DNA of 64,000 bases from Desulfuromonadales bacterium (GTDB lineage Bacteria > Desulfobacterota > Desulfuromonadia > Geobacterales > Pseudopelobacteraceae): positions 1 through 64,000 of the forward strand of contig DUZX01000005.1 of the NCBI GenBank assembly GCA_013349325.1, read 5' to 3'. Of this stretch, positions 33,866-43,008 are shown piece after piece. Positions within the stretch are counted from its first letter, which is position 1. The number at the start of each line of letters is the position of its first letter. The notes under the pieces were generated by a model. It saw nothing but the letters and a program-made list of their open reading frames with translations. It did no database searches and was not told the DNA's origin. A program made the translations under genes and the position numbers.

Positions 33866-35284
33866 TCACCATTTTTGCTTCAACTCAAGTGCCAGTATTG
33901 CCGGAAGGTTTTTCAAGAACATCAAGATGCTGCGCGGGGAGCGCCAGAGCATGCTGGTGTAGCCCCAATGGATGCGCGTGCGCCGGTAAAAGCGGCTGAT
34001 AAACTCGTTGTAGAGCCGCTCCAGCTGCTCCCTGCTCATGCCGTGCGGAATAAATACGAAGTTCATGCAGTTCATCAGCGGCCAGTTTTCATCGAATTCA
34101 CCCTGCTCACGGATCGATGCGTACACTGGCGCGCCGGGGAAGGGGGTGAACTTGGTGACGTTGATCTCCTCCAGCGGCAGCGAGAGGGCATAGTCGATCG
34201 TGCGGCGGATGGCGGCTTCATCCTCGCCCGGCAGTCCGATCATGAAGAGCCCCTTGACCCGCATACCGGCATCTTTGACCATCTTCAGTTTTTGTCCTAC
34301 CTCATCCAATCCGAAAAATTTACGATGTTTTTTAACAACCTCCGGATCACCTGACTCGATTCCGAAATTGACCTGCCAGCAACCGGAGCGTTTCAGCAGC
34401 TCCAGTAGTTCTTGATCGACATGTTCCAGTCGCGCGATGCAGTTATAGGTAACCTTCAGCCCGCGCTGTTCCTTTAATTCGCAGAAGCGGGCCACCCGTT
34501 TCCGGTCGAAGGTGAACAGGTCGTCGTAGAAGAAAACGTGGCGTATGCCGTAGCGGCTGCTGAGCATGGCGATATGCTCGATGATGTAATCCGGCGAGTT
34601 AAAACGGAAACCGCGCGAGAAGACCGAACGGTCGCAGTACGAGCAGGCGTAGGGACAGCCCCGGCTGGAGATGATGCTGGTGTTGGGCGCGGTCGGGAAG
34701 CTGAACAGCGGCAGCGTGTAGCGCTGCGGAAAACCGGGCAGCAGATGATAGGCGGGGAAGGGGAGTTCGTCCAGATCGGCAATCAGCTCGCGCGTTGCAG
34801 TCAGTGTTCCGCTGCCGTTCTTGCGGTAGGCGATGCCGGGGATTTGCTCAACATTCTGGCCGCCGCTTTGGGCCAGTTCCAGCATGGTCTGTTCCCCTTC
34901 ACCGATCACCAGATAATCAAGAGCCGGGAACGAGTCCAGCAGCGCGGGGCCCATCGTACAGGCGTGGGCGCCACCTGCAACGGTAATGATCTCCGGGCAG
35001 CGCTCTTTGAGCAGCTCTGCCACCCGGTACCCCTCCAGATACGAAGAGGTCGTGCAGGAAAAACCAACGATATCCGGCTTGATACGGACGACTTCTTCAA
35101 CAATCGCTTCAGCTGAAAGTGGTGCCGCGTAACAGTCCAGAATCCGGGCCGGAATGCCATGCTGCTCCAGAACGGCGGCGATACTCATGATCCCCAAGGG
35201 CGGCATCAGGTTGAAGATCGTGGTGATGTCCCGCATGCCGGGCAGCCAGTTGCTGCCGTGCGGATGGATAAAAAGAACCTTCAT
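33866..35284 (-). CDS. B12-binding radical SAM protein
   Basis: 472 residues. N-terminal cobalamin-binding fold (about 1-150: MKVLFIHPHG, VGFSCTTSSYLEGY, VAGGAHACTMGP) without a clear DxHxxG motif, then a radical SAM core with the cluster cysteines in SSRGCPYACSYCDR and NFGIESGD. The C-terminal region is basic and hydrophobic, possibly membrane-associated. Relatives include methyltransferases and cyclases of lipids, antibiotics and hopanoids. It is the last gene of the overlapping operon aguA-aguB-DUF2721, its start overlapping the preceding gene by 4 nt. The substrate is unknown. Confidence 0.88.
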   Translation of the reverse strand: MKVLFIHPHGSNWLPGMRDITTIFNLMPPLGIMSIAAVLEQHGIPARILDCYAAPLSAEAIVEEVVRIKPDIVGFSCTTSSYLEGYRVAELLKERCPEIITVAGGAHACTMGPALLDSFPALDYLVIGEGEQTMLELAQSGGQNVEQIPGIAYRKNGSGTLTATRELIADLDELPFPAYHLLPGFPQRYTLPLFSFPTAPNTSIISSRGCPYACSYCDRSVFSRGFRFNSPDYIIEHIAMLSSRYGIRHVFFYDDLFTFDRKRVARFCELKEQRGLKVTYNCIARLEHVDQELLELLKRSGCWQVNFGIESGDPEVVKKHRKFFGLDEVGQKLKMVKDAGMRVKGLFMIGLPGEDEAAIRRTIDYALSLPLEEINVTKFTPFPGAPVYASIREQGEFDENWPLMNCMNFVFIPHGMSREQLERLYNEFISRFYRRTRIHWGYTSMLWRSPRSILMFLKNLPAILALELKQKW

Positions 35285-35820
35285 GTTTTGGGGACCTGTG
35301 TCGGACAGTTTTTTTCGACGGCCTTCGACTCAAGAAATTCGATAAAGTCGATTGAGCGGTAAACGAAGCGCAGGTTGAAGCGGCTTTCGTAGAGCAGCAG
35401 CGAGGAGGCGGCAAACAGAAAAAGGCCACCGGTCAAGGCGATCAGCGTCGGAATCCAGGCGGTGGCATTGCTGCCGTAGGCCACATTGACGGCGATTGCC
35501 AGGCTGGCGGCTACAAAGCAGAGTGTCGCCGAATAGAGTGATACCATGGCTTTCTGGATCAGGGTTGCCCGCCGTCGCTGTAGTTCAATCTGGCCGCGCA
35601 GGTGCTCCATCCGTTTTTCAGGATGTGAAATGCTGCCGGTCACGATGGCTTCAACTTCCCCTTTCATGACGTTAACCCGGTCAAAAATGCGTCCAAGGCG
35701 GGCCGACGTAGAGAAAATAAGGGTTCCACAGGCTGAGATCAGAACAGCCGGGGTGATCATTGAGGTCAGGATGCGTGAGCTGGAGAGCGCTTCCAGAATT
35801 TCCTTGTCAGGAAGTGTCAT
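35281..35820 (-). CDS. DUF2721 membrane protein
   Basis: 179 residues with three membrane helices: about 22-40, 95-115 and 122-148. The start SSRILTSMITPAVLISACG and the cytosolic LGRIFDRVNVMKGEVEAI match DUF2721 proteins, whose function is not known. It sits between aguB (2 nt gap) and the radical SAM gene (4 nt overlap). Confidence 0.83.
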   Translation of the reverse strand: MTLPDKEILEALSSSRILTSMITPAVLISACGTLIFSTSARLGRIFDRVNVMKGEVEAIVTGSISHPEKRMEHLRGQIELQRRRATLIQKAMVSLYSATLCFVAASLAIAVNVAYGSNATAWIPTLIALTGGLFLFAASSLLLYESRFNLRFVYRSIDFIEFLESKAVEKNCPTQVPKT

Positions 35821-35822
35821 GA

Positions 35823-36707
35823 TCAGTCCCGATATCGTTTTACAAGATCACCGTAGGCGTCAATGCGCCGGTCGCGCAGAAACGGCCAGATGCGGCGAAC
35901 CTGCTCACTGCGCTCCAGATCCAGCGTCACGGCAATTATTTCTTCATCATCACGAGATCCCTCGGCCAGCAGTTCTCCCTGCGGTCCGGCTGCAAAGCTG
36001 CTGCCCCAGAACTGTATGCCGCTCTCCGCTTCTGCTGAAACAGTTTCAAGGCCAACCCGGTTGACCGCCAGCAGCGGCAGGCCGTTGGCAATGGCGTGGC
36101 CGCGCTGCACGGTTATCCAGGCTTCGCGTTGGCGCTGTTGCTCATCGACCGGATCGGCTGGATCCCAGCCGATGGCGGTTGGGTAGATTAACAGGTCGGC
36201 ACCGGCCAGCGCCATGAGACGGGCCGCCTCCGGGTACCATTGATCCCAGCAGACCAGCAGTCCCAGCTTGCCGACCGAGGTTTTAATAGGTGTAATGCCA
36301 AGATCACCGGGTGTGAAATAGAACTTTTCGTAGAAGCCGGGGTCATCCGGAATATGCATCTTGCGGTAGCTTCCGGCAAGCGAGCCATCTTTTTCCAGTA
36401 CGATGGCCGTGTTGTGATACAGACCGGCAGCACGGCGCTCGAAGAGGGATGCTACGATCACGATACCCAGTTCGCGAGCCAGATCACCAAACAGCTGGCT
36501 GGAAGGGCCGGGAATCGTTTCGGCCAGATCGCACAGGGTCGGGTCTTCAATCTGGCAAAAATAGAGCGAGGTGTGCAACTCCTGCAAGACAACCAGTTCG
36601 GCACCGGCAGCGGCCGCCTGGCGGACCATGCCGACAGTTTTATCGATGGTTGTGCGGCGATCACTGCTGCAGCGTTGCTGTATCAGGGCGATCTTGAGCT
36701 GTTTCAC
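35823..36707 (-). CDS. aguB: N-carbamoylputrescine amidase
   Basis: 294 residues, nitrilase superfamily. The catalytic triad positions are E in VVLQELHTSLYF, K in YRKMHIPDDPGFYEKFYFTPG and C in LLVCWDQWYPEAARLMAL. The YFTPGD motif is typical of AguB. It hydrolyses N-carbamoylputrescine to putrescine, CO2 and ammonia. The ATG overlaps the aguA stop by 4 nt, so both steps from agmatine are encoded together. Confidence 0.95.
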   Translation of the reverse strand: MKQLKIALIQQRCSSDRRTTIDKTVGMVRQAAAAGAELVVLQELHTSLYFCQIEDPTLCDLAETIPGPSSQLFGDLARELGIVIVASLFERRAAGLYHNTAIVLEKDGSLAGSYRKMHIPDDPGFYEKFYFTPGDLGITPIKTSVGKLGLLVCWDQWYPEAARLMALAGADLLIYPTAIGWDPADPVDEQQRQREAWITVQRGHAIANGLPLLAVNRVGLETVSAEAESGIQFWGSSFAAGPQGELLAEGSRDDEEIIAVTLDLERSEQVRRIWPFLRDRRIDAYGDLVKRYRD

Positions 36708-37729
36708 GCAAGTACCCCCTGCGGCAGGTGCATGGTCACGCAGTGCAGCGAACCATGCTGCTGCAAGAGCGGCAGGCAGTCGATACCGATCACTTCTCGT
36801 CCCGGGAAAGCTCCTGCGATCCGTTCCTGGGCGAGGCGGTCATTCTCAGGGTCACGATACGTCGGCACCAGCACGGCGTGATTGATGATCAGAAAGTTGG
36901 CGTAGGTGGCCGGCAGTCGGCGTGCATCTTCATCAAAGCGGGCGGTCGGCCAGGGGAGCGGGATTAGCGTGTAGGGAGAGCCATCCGGCGCCGTAAAGCC
37001 CTTCAGCTCAGCCTCCATCAGTTTAAGCGGCTGGTAATGCTCGTCAAGCGGGCTGTCGCAGGCCTGGTAGACGATGGTATTGTTCGGACAGATCCGGGCC
37101 AGCGTGTCAATATGTGCATCGGTGTCATCGCCGGCCAGCCAGCCGTTTTTAAGCCAGAGCAGTCGCGAGGCGCCCAGCAGCGAGGAGAGCGCCTGCGCGA
37201 TTTCGTTGGCATCCAGCTGCGGGTTACGGTTGGGAGAGAGCAGGCATTTGGAGGTAGTCAGGATGGTCCCAAGGCCGTCGCTCTCGATGCTGCCCCCCTC
37301 CAGAATCATGCCGATACTGTTGAGTTTCGGCAGCAAAGCCCCCTGCTGCTTGAGGTTACGGGTGATCTGATTGTCATGGTTGGCGGGGAATTTGAGCCCC
37401 CAGCCGTTGAAGCCGAAATCCATCAGCACCGGCGTGTCGTTGTAGATAACCGTCACTGGACCGAAATCGCGTGCCCAGGTATCGTTGCTGGGTAGTTCGC
37501 AGATGGTGACCCTGCTCAGGTCGACAGAGGCCGATTCCAGGTAACGGGTGGCCGAGGCGGCATCGGGTGCCGTTAACAGTACCCGTTCAAAGCGACTGAT
37601 CTGGCGAATGATTTCGGAAAAAACCGGGCGGACGTCGTCAAGTATGTAAGCCCAGTCGGTTCCCTCATGGGGCCAGGCAAGCAGCACGCCATCCTGTATT
37701 TCCCATTCGGCGGGTAGTCGTGGTGTCAT
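36704..37729 (-). CDS. aguA: Agmatine deiminase
   Basis: 341 residues from ATG 37729, chosen because AAGGAG lies 9 nt upstream; a second ATG at 37738 would be too near the SD. The PAD-fold guanidino-group family is shown by [49 protein letters not shown] and the C-terminal nucleophile in [12 protein letters not shown]. It converts agmatine to N-carbamoylputrescine and ammonia. It is the first gene of the four-gene operon and is divergent from fumarase. Confidence 0.95.
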   Translation of the reverse strand: MTPRLPAEWEIQDGVLLAWPHEGTDWAYILDDVRPVFSEIIRQISRFERVLLTAPDAASATRYLESASVDLSRVTICELPSNDTWARDFGPVTVIYNDTPVLMDFGFNGWGLKFPANHDNQITRNLKQQGALLPKLNSIGMILEGGSIESDGLGTILTTSKCLLSPNRNPQLDANEIAQALSSLLGASRLLWLKNGWLAGDDTDAHIDTLARICPNNTIVYQACDSPLDEHYQPLKLMEAELKGFTAPDGSPYTLIPLPWPTARFDEDARRLPATYANFLIINHAVLVPTYRDPENDRLAQERIAGAFPGREVIGIDCLPLLQQHGSLHCVTMHLPQGVLA

Positions 37730-37926
37730 TGGTGTCATCTCCTTGGTATTCAGAATCGGCGCAGTATACCGGCAGAGCCCCTCCGCACGCAAGTGCCGCG
37801 TTGATAGAACGATTGACCAACAAGTTTTGCCTTGATTTATCCAGCGGCTTGCATTACTTAAAATGTGTCGTTGAACTGTATACAATATCCGTTACAGTAC
37901 CAATCCCCATCGAAAGGAGAGTATCA

Positions 37927-39552
37927 ATGTCTACCAAGCCGTTTGTGTATCAGGAACCGTTTCCGCTGTCGAAGGACCAGACTGTCTATCGCAAGATCGA
38001 GGGGACCGAAAAGTATATTTCTCTGGAAAAATTCGGTGATCAGGAAGTCATCCGGGTCTGCCCCGAATCACTCGCTATTCTGGCTAAAGAGGCCATGCGT
38101 GACGTCTCGTTCACCCTGCGTCCCGAACATAATGAAATGGTGGCCAAGATTCTGACCGATCCTGAAGCCTCTCAGAACGACAAGGGTGTTGCTCTGGCGT
38201 TTCTGCGCAATGCTGAAATCTCCGCCAATTTCGAGCTGCCGGTCTGTCAGGATACCGGTACCGCCACGATTGTGGGCAAAAAAGGGCAGCAGGTCTGGAC
38301 CGGCGTGACCGATGAGGAGTGGCTTTCAAAAGGGGTCTACAAGACCTATACGGAAGAGAATCTGCGCTATTCCCAAACCGTTGCGCTGGATATGTACGAA
38401 GAGATCAACACCGGCACCAATCTGCCGGCCCAGATTGATCTGTACGCTACTCCCGGCATGGAATACAAATTCCTCTTCGTTGCCAAAGGGGGCGGGTCTG
38501 CCAATAAGACCTATCTGTACCAGGAAACCAAAGCGCTTTTGACGCCGGATACGCTCTTTAAATTCCTGGTTGACAAGATGAAGACACTCGGCACAGCCGC
38601 CTGTCCTCCCTATCATATCGCCTTTGCTATCGGCGGCACCAGTGCAGAAGCCTGTCTGAAGCATGTTAAAATGGCGTCTGCCAAATATTATGACGGTCTG
38701 CCGACTGCCGGCAATGAACATGGCCAGGCCTTCCGCGACATCGAACTGGAAAACAGACTGCTGGAAGCGGCACAGAAACTAGGTATCGGCGCCCAGTTCG
38801 GCGGTAAATACTTTGCCCATGATGTGCGTGTCATCCGCCTGCCGCGTCACGGTGCTTCCTGCCCGGTCGGAATGGGTGTTTCCTGTTCCGCCGACCGCAA
38901 CATCAAGGCCAAGATCACCAAAGATGGCCTTTTTGTCGAGCAGATGGACCGCAATCCGGGTCGCCTGATCCCGGAACAGTATCGTGGCAAACATAGCCAT
39001 GGTGTCAAGATTGACCTCAATCAGCCGATGGCAAATATCCTGGCGGAATTGAGCAAACATCCGGTTTCCACGCCGCTGCTGTTGACCGGCACGATCGTGG
39101 TTGGACGTGACATCGCCCACGCCAAGTTCAAGGAAATTCTGGACAGCGGCAAACCGTTGCCCGATTACCTCAAAAATCACCCCATCTATTACGCCGGTCC
39201 CGCTAAAACCCCGGTCGGCAAGGCTTCCGGCTCATTTGGACCGACCACCGCCGGGCGTATGGATTCCTACGTCGGACTGCTGCAGGAGAATGGCGGATCG
39301 ATGGTCATGATCGCCAAGGGTAACCGCAGCCAGCAGGTAACCGATGCGTGCAAGAAAAATGGCGGTTTCTACCTCGGTTCGATCGGCGGCCCGGCCGCTG
39401 TTCTGGCAGAGGAAAATATCAAGAAGGTTGAATGTATCGATTTCCCGGAACTGGGCATGGAGGCGGTCTGGAAGATCGAGGTTGAAGACTTCCCGGCCTT
39501 TATCCTGGTTGACGACAAGGGGAACGACTTCTTTAAACAGCTGGGTTTGTAG
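37927..39552 (+). CDS. fumA: Fumarate hydratase, class I
   Basis: 541 residues of the iron-sulfur (class I) single-chain type. Start ATG 37927 has GAAAGGAGA in front; the open frame extends upstream to 37720 without a signal. Family blocks are [35 protein letters not shown] and the beta-part [17 protein letters not shown]. The cluster cysteines lie in PVCQDTG, in CPPYHIA and in GVSCSADRN. It interconverts fumarate and malate in the citric acid cycle. Confidence 0.94.
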   Translation: MSTKPFVYQEPFPLSKDQTVYRKIEGTEKYISLEKFGDQEVIRVCPESLAILAKEAMRDVSFTLRPEHNEMVAKILTDPEASQNDKGVALAFLRNAEISANFELPVCQDTGTATIVGKKGQQVWTGVTDEEWLSKGVYKTYTEENLRYSQTVALDMYEEINTGTNLPAQIDLYATPGMEYKFLFVAKGGGSANKTYLYQETKALLTPDTLFKFLVDKMKTLGTAACPPYHIAFAIGGTSAEACLKHVKMASAKYYDGLPTAGNEHGQAFRDIELENRLLEAAQKLGIGAQFGGKYFAHDVRVIRLPRHGASCPVGMGVSCSADRNIKAKITKDGLFVEQMDRNPGRLIPEQYRGKHSHGVKIDLNQPMANILAELSKHPVSTPLLLTGTIVVGRDIAHAKFKEILDSGKPLPDYLKNHPIYYAGPAKTPVGKASGSFGPTTAGRMDSYVGLLQENGGSMVMIAKGNRSQQVTDACKKNGGFYLGSIGGPAAVLAEENIKKVECIDFPELGMEAVWKIEVEDFPAFILVDDKGNDFFKQLGL

Positions 39553-39652
39553 AGGGTAGCGAAATCGAAAAGCCTCCGGCTGAGAAACAACACTGTGTAA
39601 AAATAATTCTATGAGCGCATGAGTGATTAATAGTAAAGGTTTTTTAGTGCGA

Positions 39653-39692
39653 AAACTAATCGGTCACGGAGAAATCTGTGACCGATTAGTTT
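39653..39692 (+). terminator. 15-bp perfect hairpin downstream of fumA
   Basis: AAACTAATCGGTCAC (39653-39667) and GTGACCGATTAGTTT (39678-39692) pair perfectly around GGAGAAATCT. There is no long T-run, only TTTAT, so it may be a weak terminator or a transcript-stabilising structure rather than a classic terminator. Confidence 0.5.
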
Positions 39693-39857
39693 ATGCTGAC
39701 CTCCTGTGAGTCCATCAACTTCAGGTCAAAATAGCCGGATAATCCGTGGGAATATAGATGCTGCTCGGATGACGGTTACGGAAAAATTGTCTAATGTCTT
39801 TTGGAATTCGCAACCGGAAGTAATCTGTATTTGAAATTTTTGTGAGGTCAGACATAA

Positions 39858-39912
39858 AAATAGGCTCTCCCGTGTGCTAAAGATTGTGGTGAACACGCGA
39901 AAAAGCCTATTT
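39858..39912 (-). terminator. Terminator of tRNA-His
   Basis: AAATAGGCT and AGCCTATTT form the outer stem, with CGTGT/ACACG inside. On the minus strand the stem is followed by TTTTTATG. It lies 42 nt behind the tRNA-His 3' end. Confidence 0.7.
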
Positions 39913-39953
39913 ATATAGCAGTAGCTTGCATTATTTCAGCAAGTTTGAGTTTT

Positions 39954-40030
39954 TGGGGTGGCCAGAGGGATTTGAACCCTCGTATGTACGAGTCACAGTC
40001 GTATGTGTTAACCGCTTCACCATGGCCACC
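39954..40030 (-). tRNA. tRNA-His(GTG)
   Basis: 77 nt on the minus strand. The extra G at position -1 typical of tRNA-His is present, and the acceptor arms GTGGCCA and TGGCCAC pair. The anticodon stem TACGA/TCGTA encloses CTGTGAC with anticodon GTG. The T arm GGGTTCAAATCCC and the 3' CCA are encoded. Confidence 0.95.
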
Positions 40031-40197
40031 ATATGCGGAAGGATTCTTTAGCCTGAATGCCACCTTCAAGTCAAGAAAAATTTCTGATACATTTTGATAC
40101 CCGCAGTTTTTATGTGATTTTATTTTTCCCTGGAAGTCCGATTTGTGCTAGTCTCCCGCCCGTTGTGTACCTTTTTGCACACTGAGAGGGGAAGCGA

Positions 40198-42909
40198 ATG
40201 GAAGAGGGATTTTTAGCACAGGTCTCGGATGAATGGCTGGAATCACTTCACAATGACTGGAAGCGCGACCGCAGTTCGGTTCCTCCTGACTGGCATGCTT
40301 TTTTCTCCGGTTTTGAACTCGCCTCCACTGCCAACTCTTCCATCGTTCATCAGTTTGATGCGCAGCAAGCTCTGAAACAATCCGGAGTACAGTCACTGAT
40401 CTACCGCTATCGCACTCTTGGTCATCTGCTGGCCTGCACCGATCCGCTCTCCCCCTGCCAACTGCATCACCCGCTGCTCGAACTTAGCGAATTCGGTCTT
40501 GACGAACATGATCTTGATACAACCTTTACCTGCCGCCGCTATATGAAGCAGCAGGCTACCCTGCGAGAAATTCTGACCGTGATGCGTGCCAGTTACTGCC
40601 AGGAGATCGGTGTCGAGTTCATGCATATTCAGGACCCGGATGAGCGCCAGTGGCTGATTGACCGGATGGAACCGTGCCGCAATCAACCCGGTTTTTCTGC
40701 TGAAGAAAAGACGCAGATCCTGACCAAACTTCATCAGTCGGCTCAATTCGAGTCGTTTCTGCATCGCCGTTTCATCGGGCAAAAACGCTTCTCGCTGGAA
40801 GGGGGTGATGTGCTGATTCCGGTTCTGGACCGTGTCGTGCGCATCTGTCCCGAAGCGGGAATCAGCGATCTGGTGCTGGGGATGTCGCATCGCGGTCGGC
40901 TGAACGTACTTGCCCACATCTTTAACAAGTCGTACGAGGCGATCTTTGCCGAGTTTCAAGATGTAGACGCATCTGATGTAATCGGTGACGGAGATGTTAA
41001 ATATCACAAGGGCTATTCGCATGAAACCGTGCGGGATGGCCGTCGTCTGCATCTGACGATCACGGCTAACCCGAGCCACCTGGAAGCGGTCAATGCGGTG
41101 GTAGAAGGTAAAAGCCGCGCCCGTCAGGATCGCTATGCTGCTAAATATTCTGATGGCAGCGATGGTGCTGCCTCGGTGCTGCCGGTTCTGATTCATGGTG
41201 ACGCCGCTTTTTCCGGACAGGGAAGCATCATGGAACTGCTTAACATGTCCCGGCTGGACGGTTACAGCACCGGCGGAACGCTGCATATCGTGCTCAATAA
41301 TCAGATCGGTTTCACGACGCTCCCGAGAGATTCCCGCTCGACACGCTACGCGACCGATGTCGCCAAGATGCTGGCCTGCCCGGTTTTTCATATTCAGGGT
41401 GAAGCCCCCGAGGCGGCACTGCATATCGTCAACCTGGCGATGGAATACCGCCGGACCTATCGCAGCGATGTCGTCATCGAATTGATCTGTTACCGTCGGC
41501 ACGGTCATAATGAGGGCGATGAACCGGCTTTTACGCAGCCGCTCATGTACCGCCAGATTTCCGAGCGTCCGCCGGTCAATCGTATTTATGCCGAGACGCT
41601 GGCAGCAGAAGGTATCGTCACGCAAGAGACGTTGCAGCGGGTACAGCAGCAGGTTACCGACGCGCTGGAAGCGTCGTTCGGGCGTCAGCCTGAGCCGCAG
41701 GCCGCCGGTTTTAGCGAGATGTGGAGCGGTATCAGTCGCGAATACTCCGACGTACCGGTCGCAACGGCGATTACGGCAGACAGCCTCGTGAGCGCAGCCC
41801 GGCGACTGGCTGAACTGCCCGCCGGTTTCACTGCGCACCCCAAGATAAATACCCTGATGCAGAAACGGTGCGAGGCTGTCGTGACCGGGAGCGGTATCGA
41901 TTGGGGCAACGCCGAGACACTGGCGTACGCCACACTGCTGGAGCAGGGGATTTCAGTGCGGATCTCCGGCCAGGATTCACGGCGCGGCACCTTTAATCAT
42001 CGCCATTGTGTTGTGGTTGATACGCATGATGAGCGCAGCTATACGCCGCTGGATAATTTTACGCGTAACGGTTCCAACTTTCAGGTTTGGAACAGTATGC
42101 TGTCAGAGTTTGCCGTGCTTGGATTTGAATACGGCTATTCATTGGAAACGCCGTATTGTCTGACCTTGTGGGAGGCCCAGTTTGGTGATTTTGCCAATGG
42201 TGCCCAGGTGATCATCGATCAGTTTATTGCAGGTGGTGAGTCAAAGTGGGATCGTGCCAGTGGACTGGTTCTGCTGCTTCCGCATGGGTACGAAGGGCAG
42301 GGGGCGGAGCATTCCAGCGCCCGCATCGAGCGTTTTCTGCAGCTCTGTGCCCATGAAAATATGGTAGTTGCCAACCCCTCCACGCCAGCCCAGATGTTTC
42401 ATCTGCTGCGGCGTCAGATGCTGCAGTTGTTCCGTAAGCCGCTGATCGTCTTTACTCCCAAGAGTCTGCTGCGTCATCAGCGCTGCAGCTCTTCACTTAC
42501 AGATCTCTCCGCAGGTACGTTTCAGACGGTCATCGCTGACATGCCGGAGCTGGCTGCCGCTGCGCGTGTGCTGCTCTGCAGCGGCAAGGTATATTATGAT
42601 CTGCTTGAAGAGCGGCAGCGTGGAGGGCGAGGAGATGTGGGGCTGGTCAGGCTGGAGCAGCTTTATCCGCTTGACAGGGATGAAATCAGGCGCGTTCTTA
42701 CCGCCTGCCGGGCTGACTGTACTCTGGTCTGGGTGCAGGAAGAGCCTGAAAACATGGGGGCTTGGCATTCTGTCTCCCGCGAATTTGCTCGGTTGCAGCT
42801 TTCTGTCAGCTATATCGGGAGACCGGCGGATGCCTGCCCGGCGGTTGGCTCGCACCATCTGCATGCCGAACAGCAGGCAGAAATTGTACGGCAGGCATTG
42901 TACGAATGA
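40198..42909 (+). CDS. sucA: 2-oxoglutarate dehydrogenase E1
   Basis: 903 residues, full-length thiamin-diphosphate E1. N-terminus SDEWLESLHNDWKRDRSSVP is typical. Blocks: MSHRGRLNVLAHIFNK, TANPSHLEAVNAVVEGK, HGDAAFSGQGS, VLNNQIGFTT, CYRRHGHNEGDEPAFTQP, QDSRRGTFNHRH and PHGYEGQGAEHSSARIERFL. It decarboxylates 2-oxoglutarate and succinylates the E2 lipoyl group. The E2 (sucB) and E3 (lpd) genes do not follow, so they must be elsewhere. GAGGGGAAGC precedes ATG 40198. Confidence 0.95.
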   Translation: MEEGFLAQVSDEWLESLHNDWKRDRSSVPPDWHAFFSGFELASTANSSIVHQFDAQQALKQSGVQSLIYRYRTLGHLLACTDPLSPCQLHHPLLELSEFGLDEHDLDTTFTCRRYMKQQATLREILTVMRASYCQEIGVEFMHIQDPDERQWLIDRMEPCRNQPGFSAEEKTQILTKLHQSAQFESFLHRRFIGQKRFSLEGGDVLIPVLDRVVRICPEAGISDLVLGMSHRGRLNVLAHIFNKSYEAIFAEFQDVDASDVIGDGDVKYHKGYSHETVRDGRRLHLTITANPSHLEAVNAVVEGKSRARQDRYAAKYSDGSDGAASVLPVLIHGDAAFSGQGSIMELLNMSRLDGYSTGGTLHIVLNNQIGFTTLPRDSRSTRYATDVAKMLACPVFHIQGEAPEAALHIVNLAMEYRRTYRSDVVIELICYRRHGHNEGDEPAFTQPLMYRQISERPPVNRIYAETLAAEGIVTQETLQRVQQQVTDALEASFGRQPEPQAAGFSEMWSGISREYSDVPVATAITADSLVSAARRLAELPAGFTAHPKINTLMQKRCEAVVTGSGIDWGNAETLAYATLLEQGISVRISGQDSRRGTFNHRHCVVVDTHDERSYTPLDNFTRNGSNFQVWNSMLSEFAVLGFEYGYSLETPYCLTLWEAQFGDFANGAQVIIDQFIAGGESKWDRASGLVLLLPHGYEGQGAEHSSARIERFLQLCAHENMVVANPSTPAQMFHLLRRQMLQLFRKPLIVFTPKSLLRHQRCSSSLTDLSAGTFQTVIADMPELAAAARVLLCSGKVYYDLLEERQRGGRGDVGLVRLEQLYPLDRDEIRRVLTACRADCTLVWVQEEPENMGAWHSVSREFARLQLSVSYIGRPADACPAVGSHHLHAEQQAEIVRQALYE

Positions 42910-42951
42910 TGCGCAGATGCTTTCTGAAAGCGGCGTAAGCGTGCATTGCTG

Positions 42952-42980
42952 TTGACAATACAGGTTAGGGCGTGTACATA
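42952..42980 (+). promoter_or_regulatory. Sigma-70-type promoter
   Basis: TTGACA (42952-42957), a 17-nt spacer and TACATA (42975-42980). It lies 28 nt upstream of the receiver-like membrane protein start, separating it from the sucA transcript. Confidence 0.7.
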
Positions 42981-43008
42981 ACAGAGCATTTCCATTAAAA
43001 GGTTGTTC

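Larger units (their letters stand above)
39553..39953. other. Gene-free stretch between fumA and tRNA-His
   Basis: No reading frame is convincing. It contains a strong hairpin at 39653-39692 (perfect 15-bp stem, 10-nt loop), likely the fumarase transcript end, and a tRNA-His terminator at 39858-39912. The rest has no recognisable content. Confidence 0.6.

Noticed and set aside
40393-41838. Long open frame (481 codons) on the minus strand opposite sucA
   Set aside because: It is antisense to a fully conserved 2-oxoglutarate dehydrogenase, has no family resemblance, and looks like a shadow caused by codon bias.
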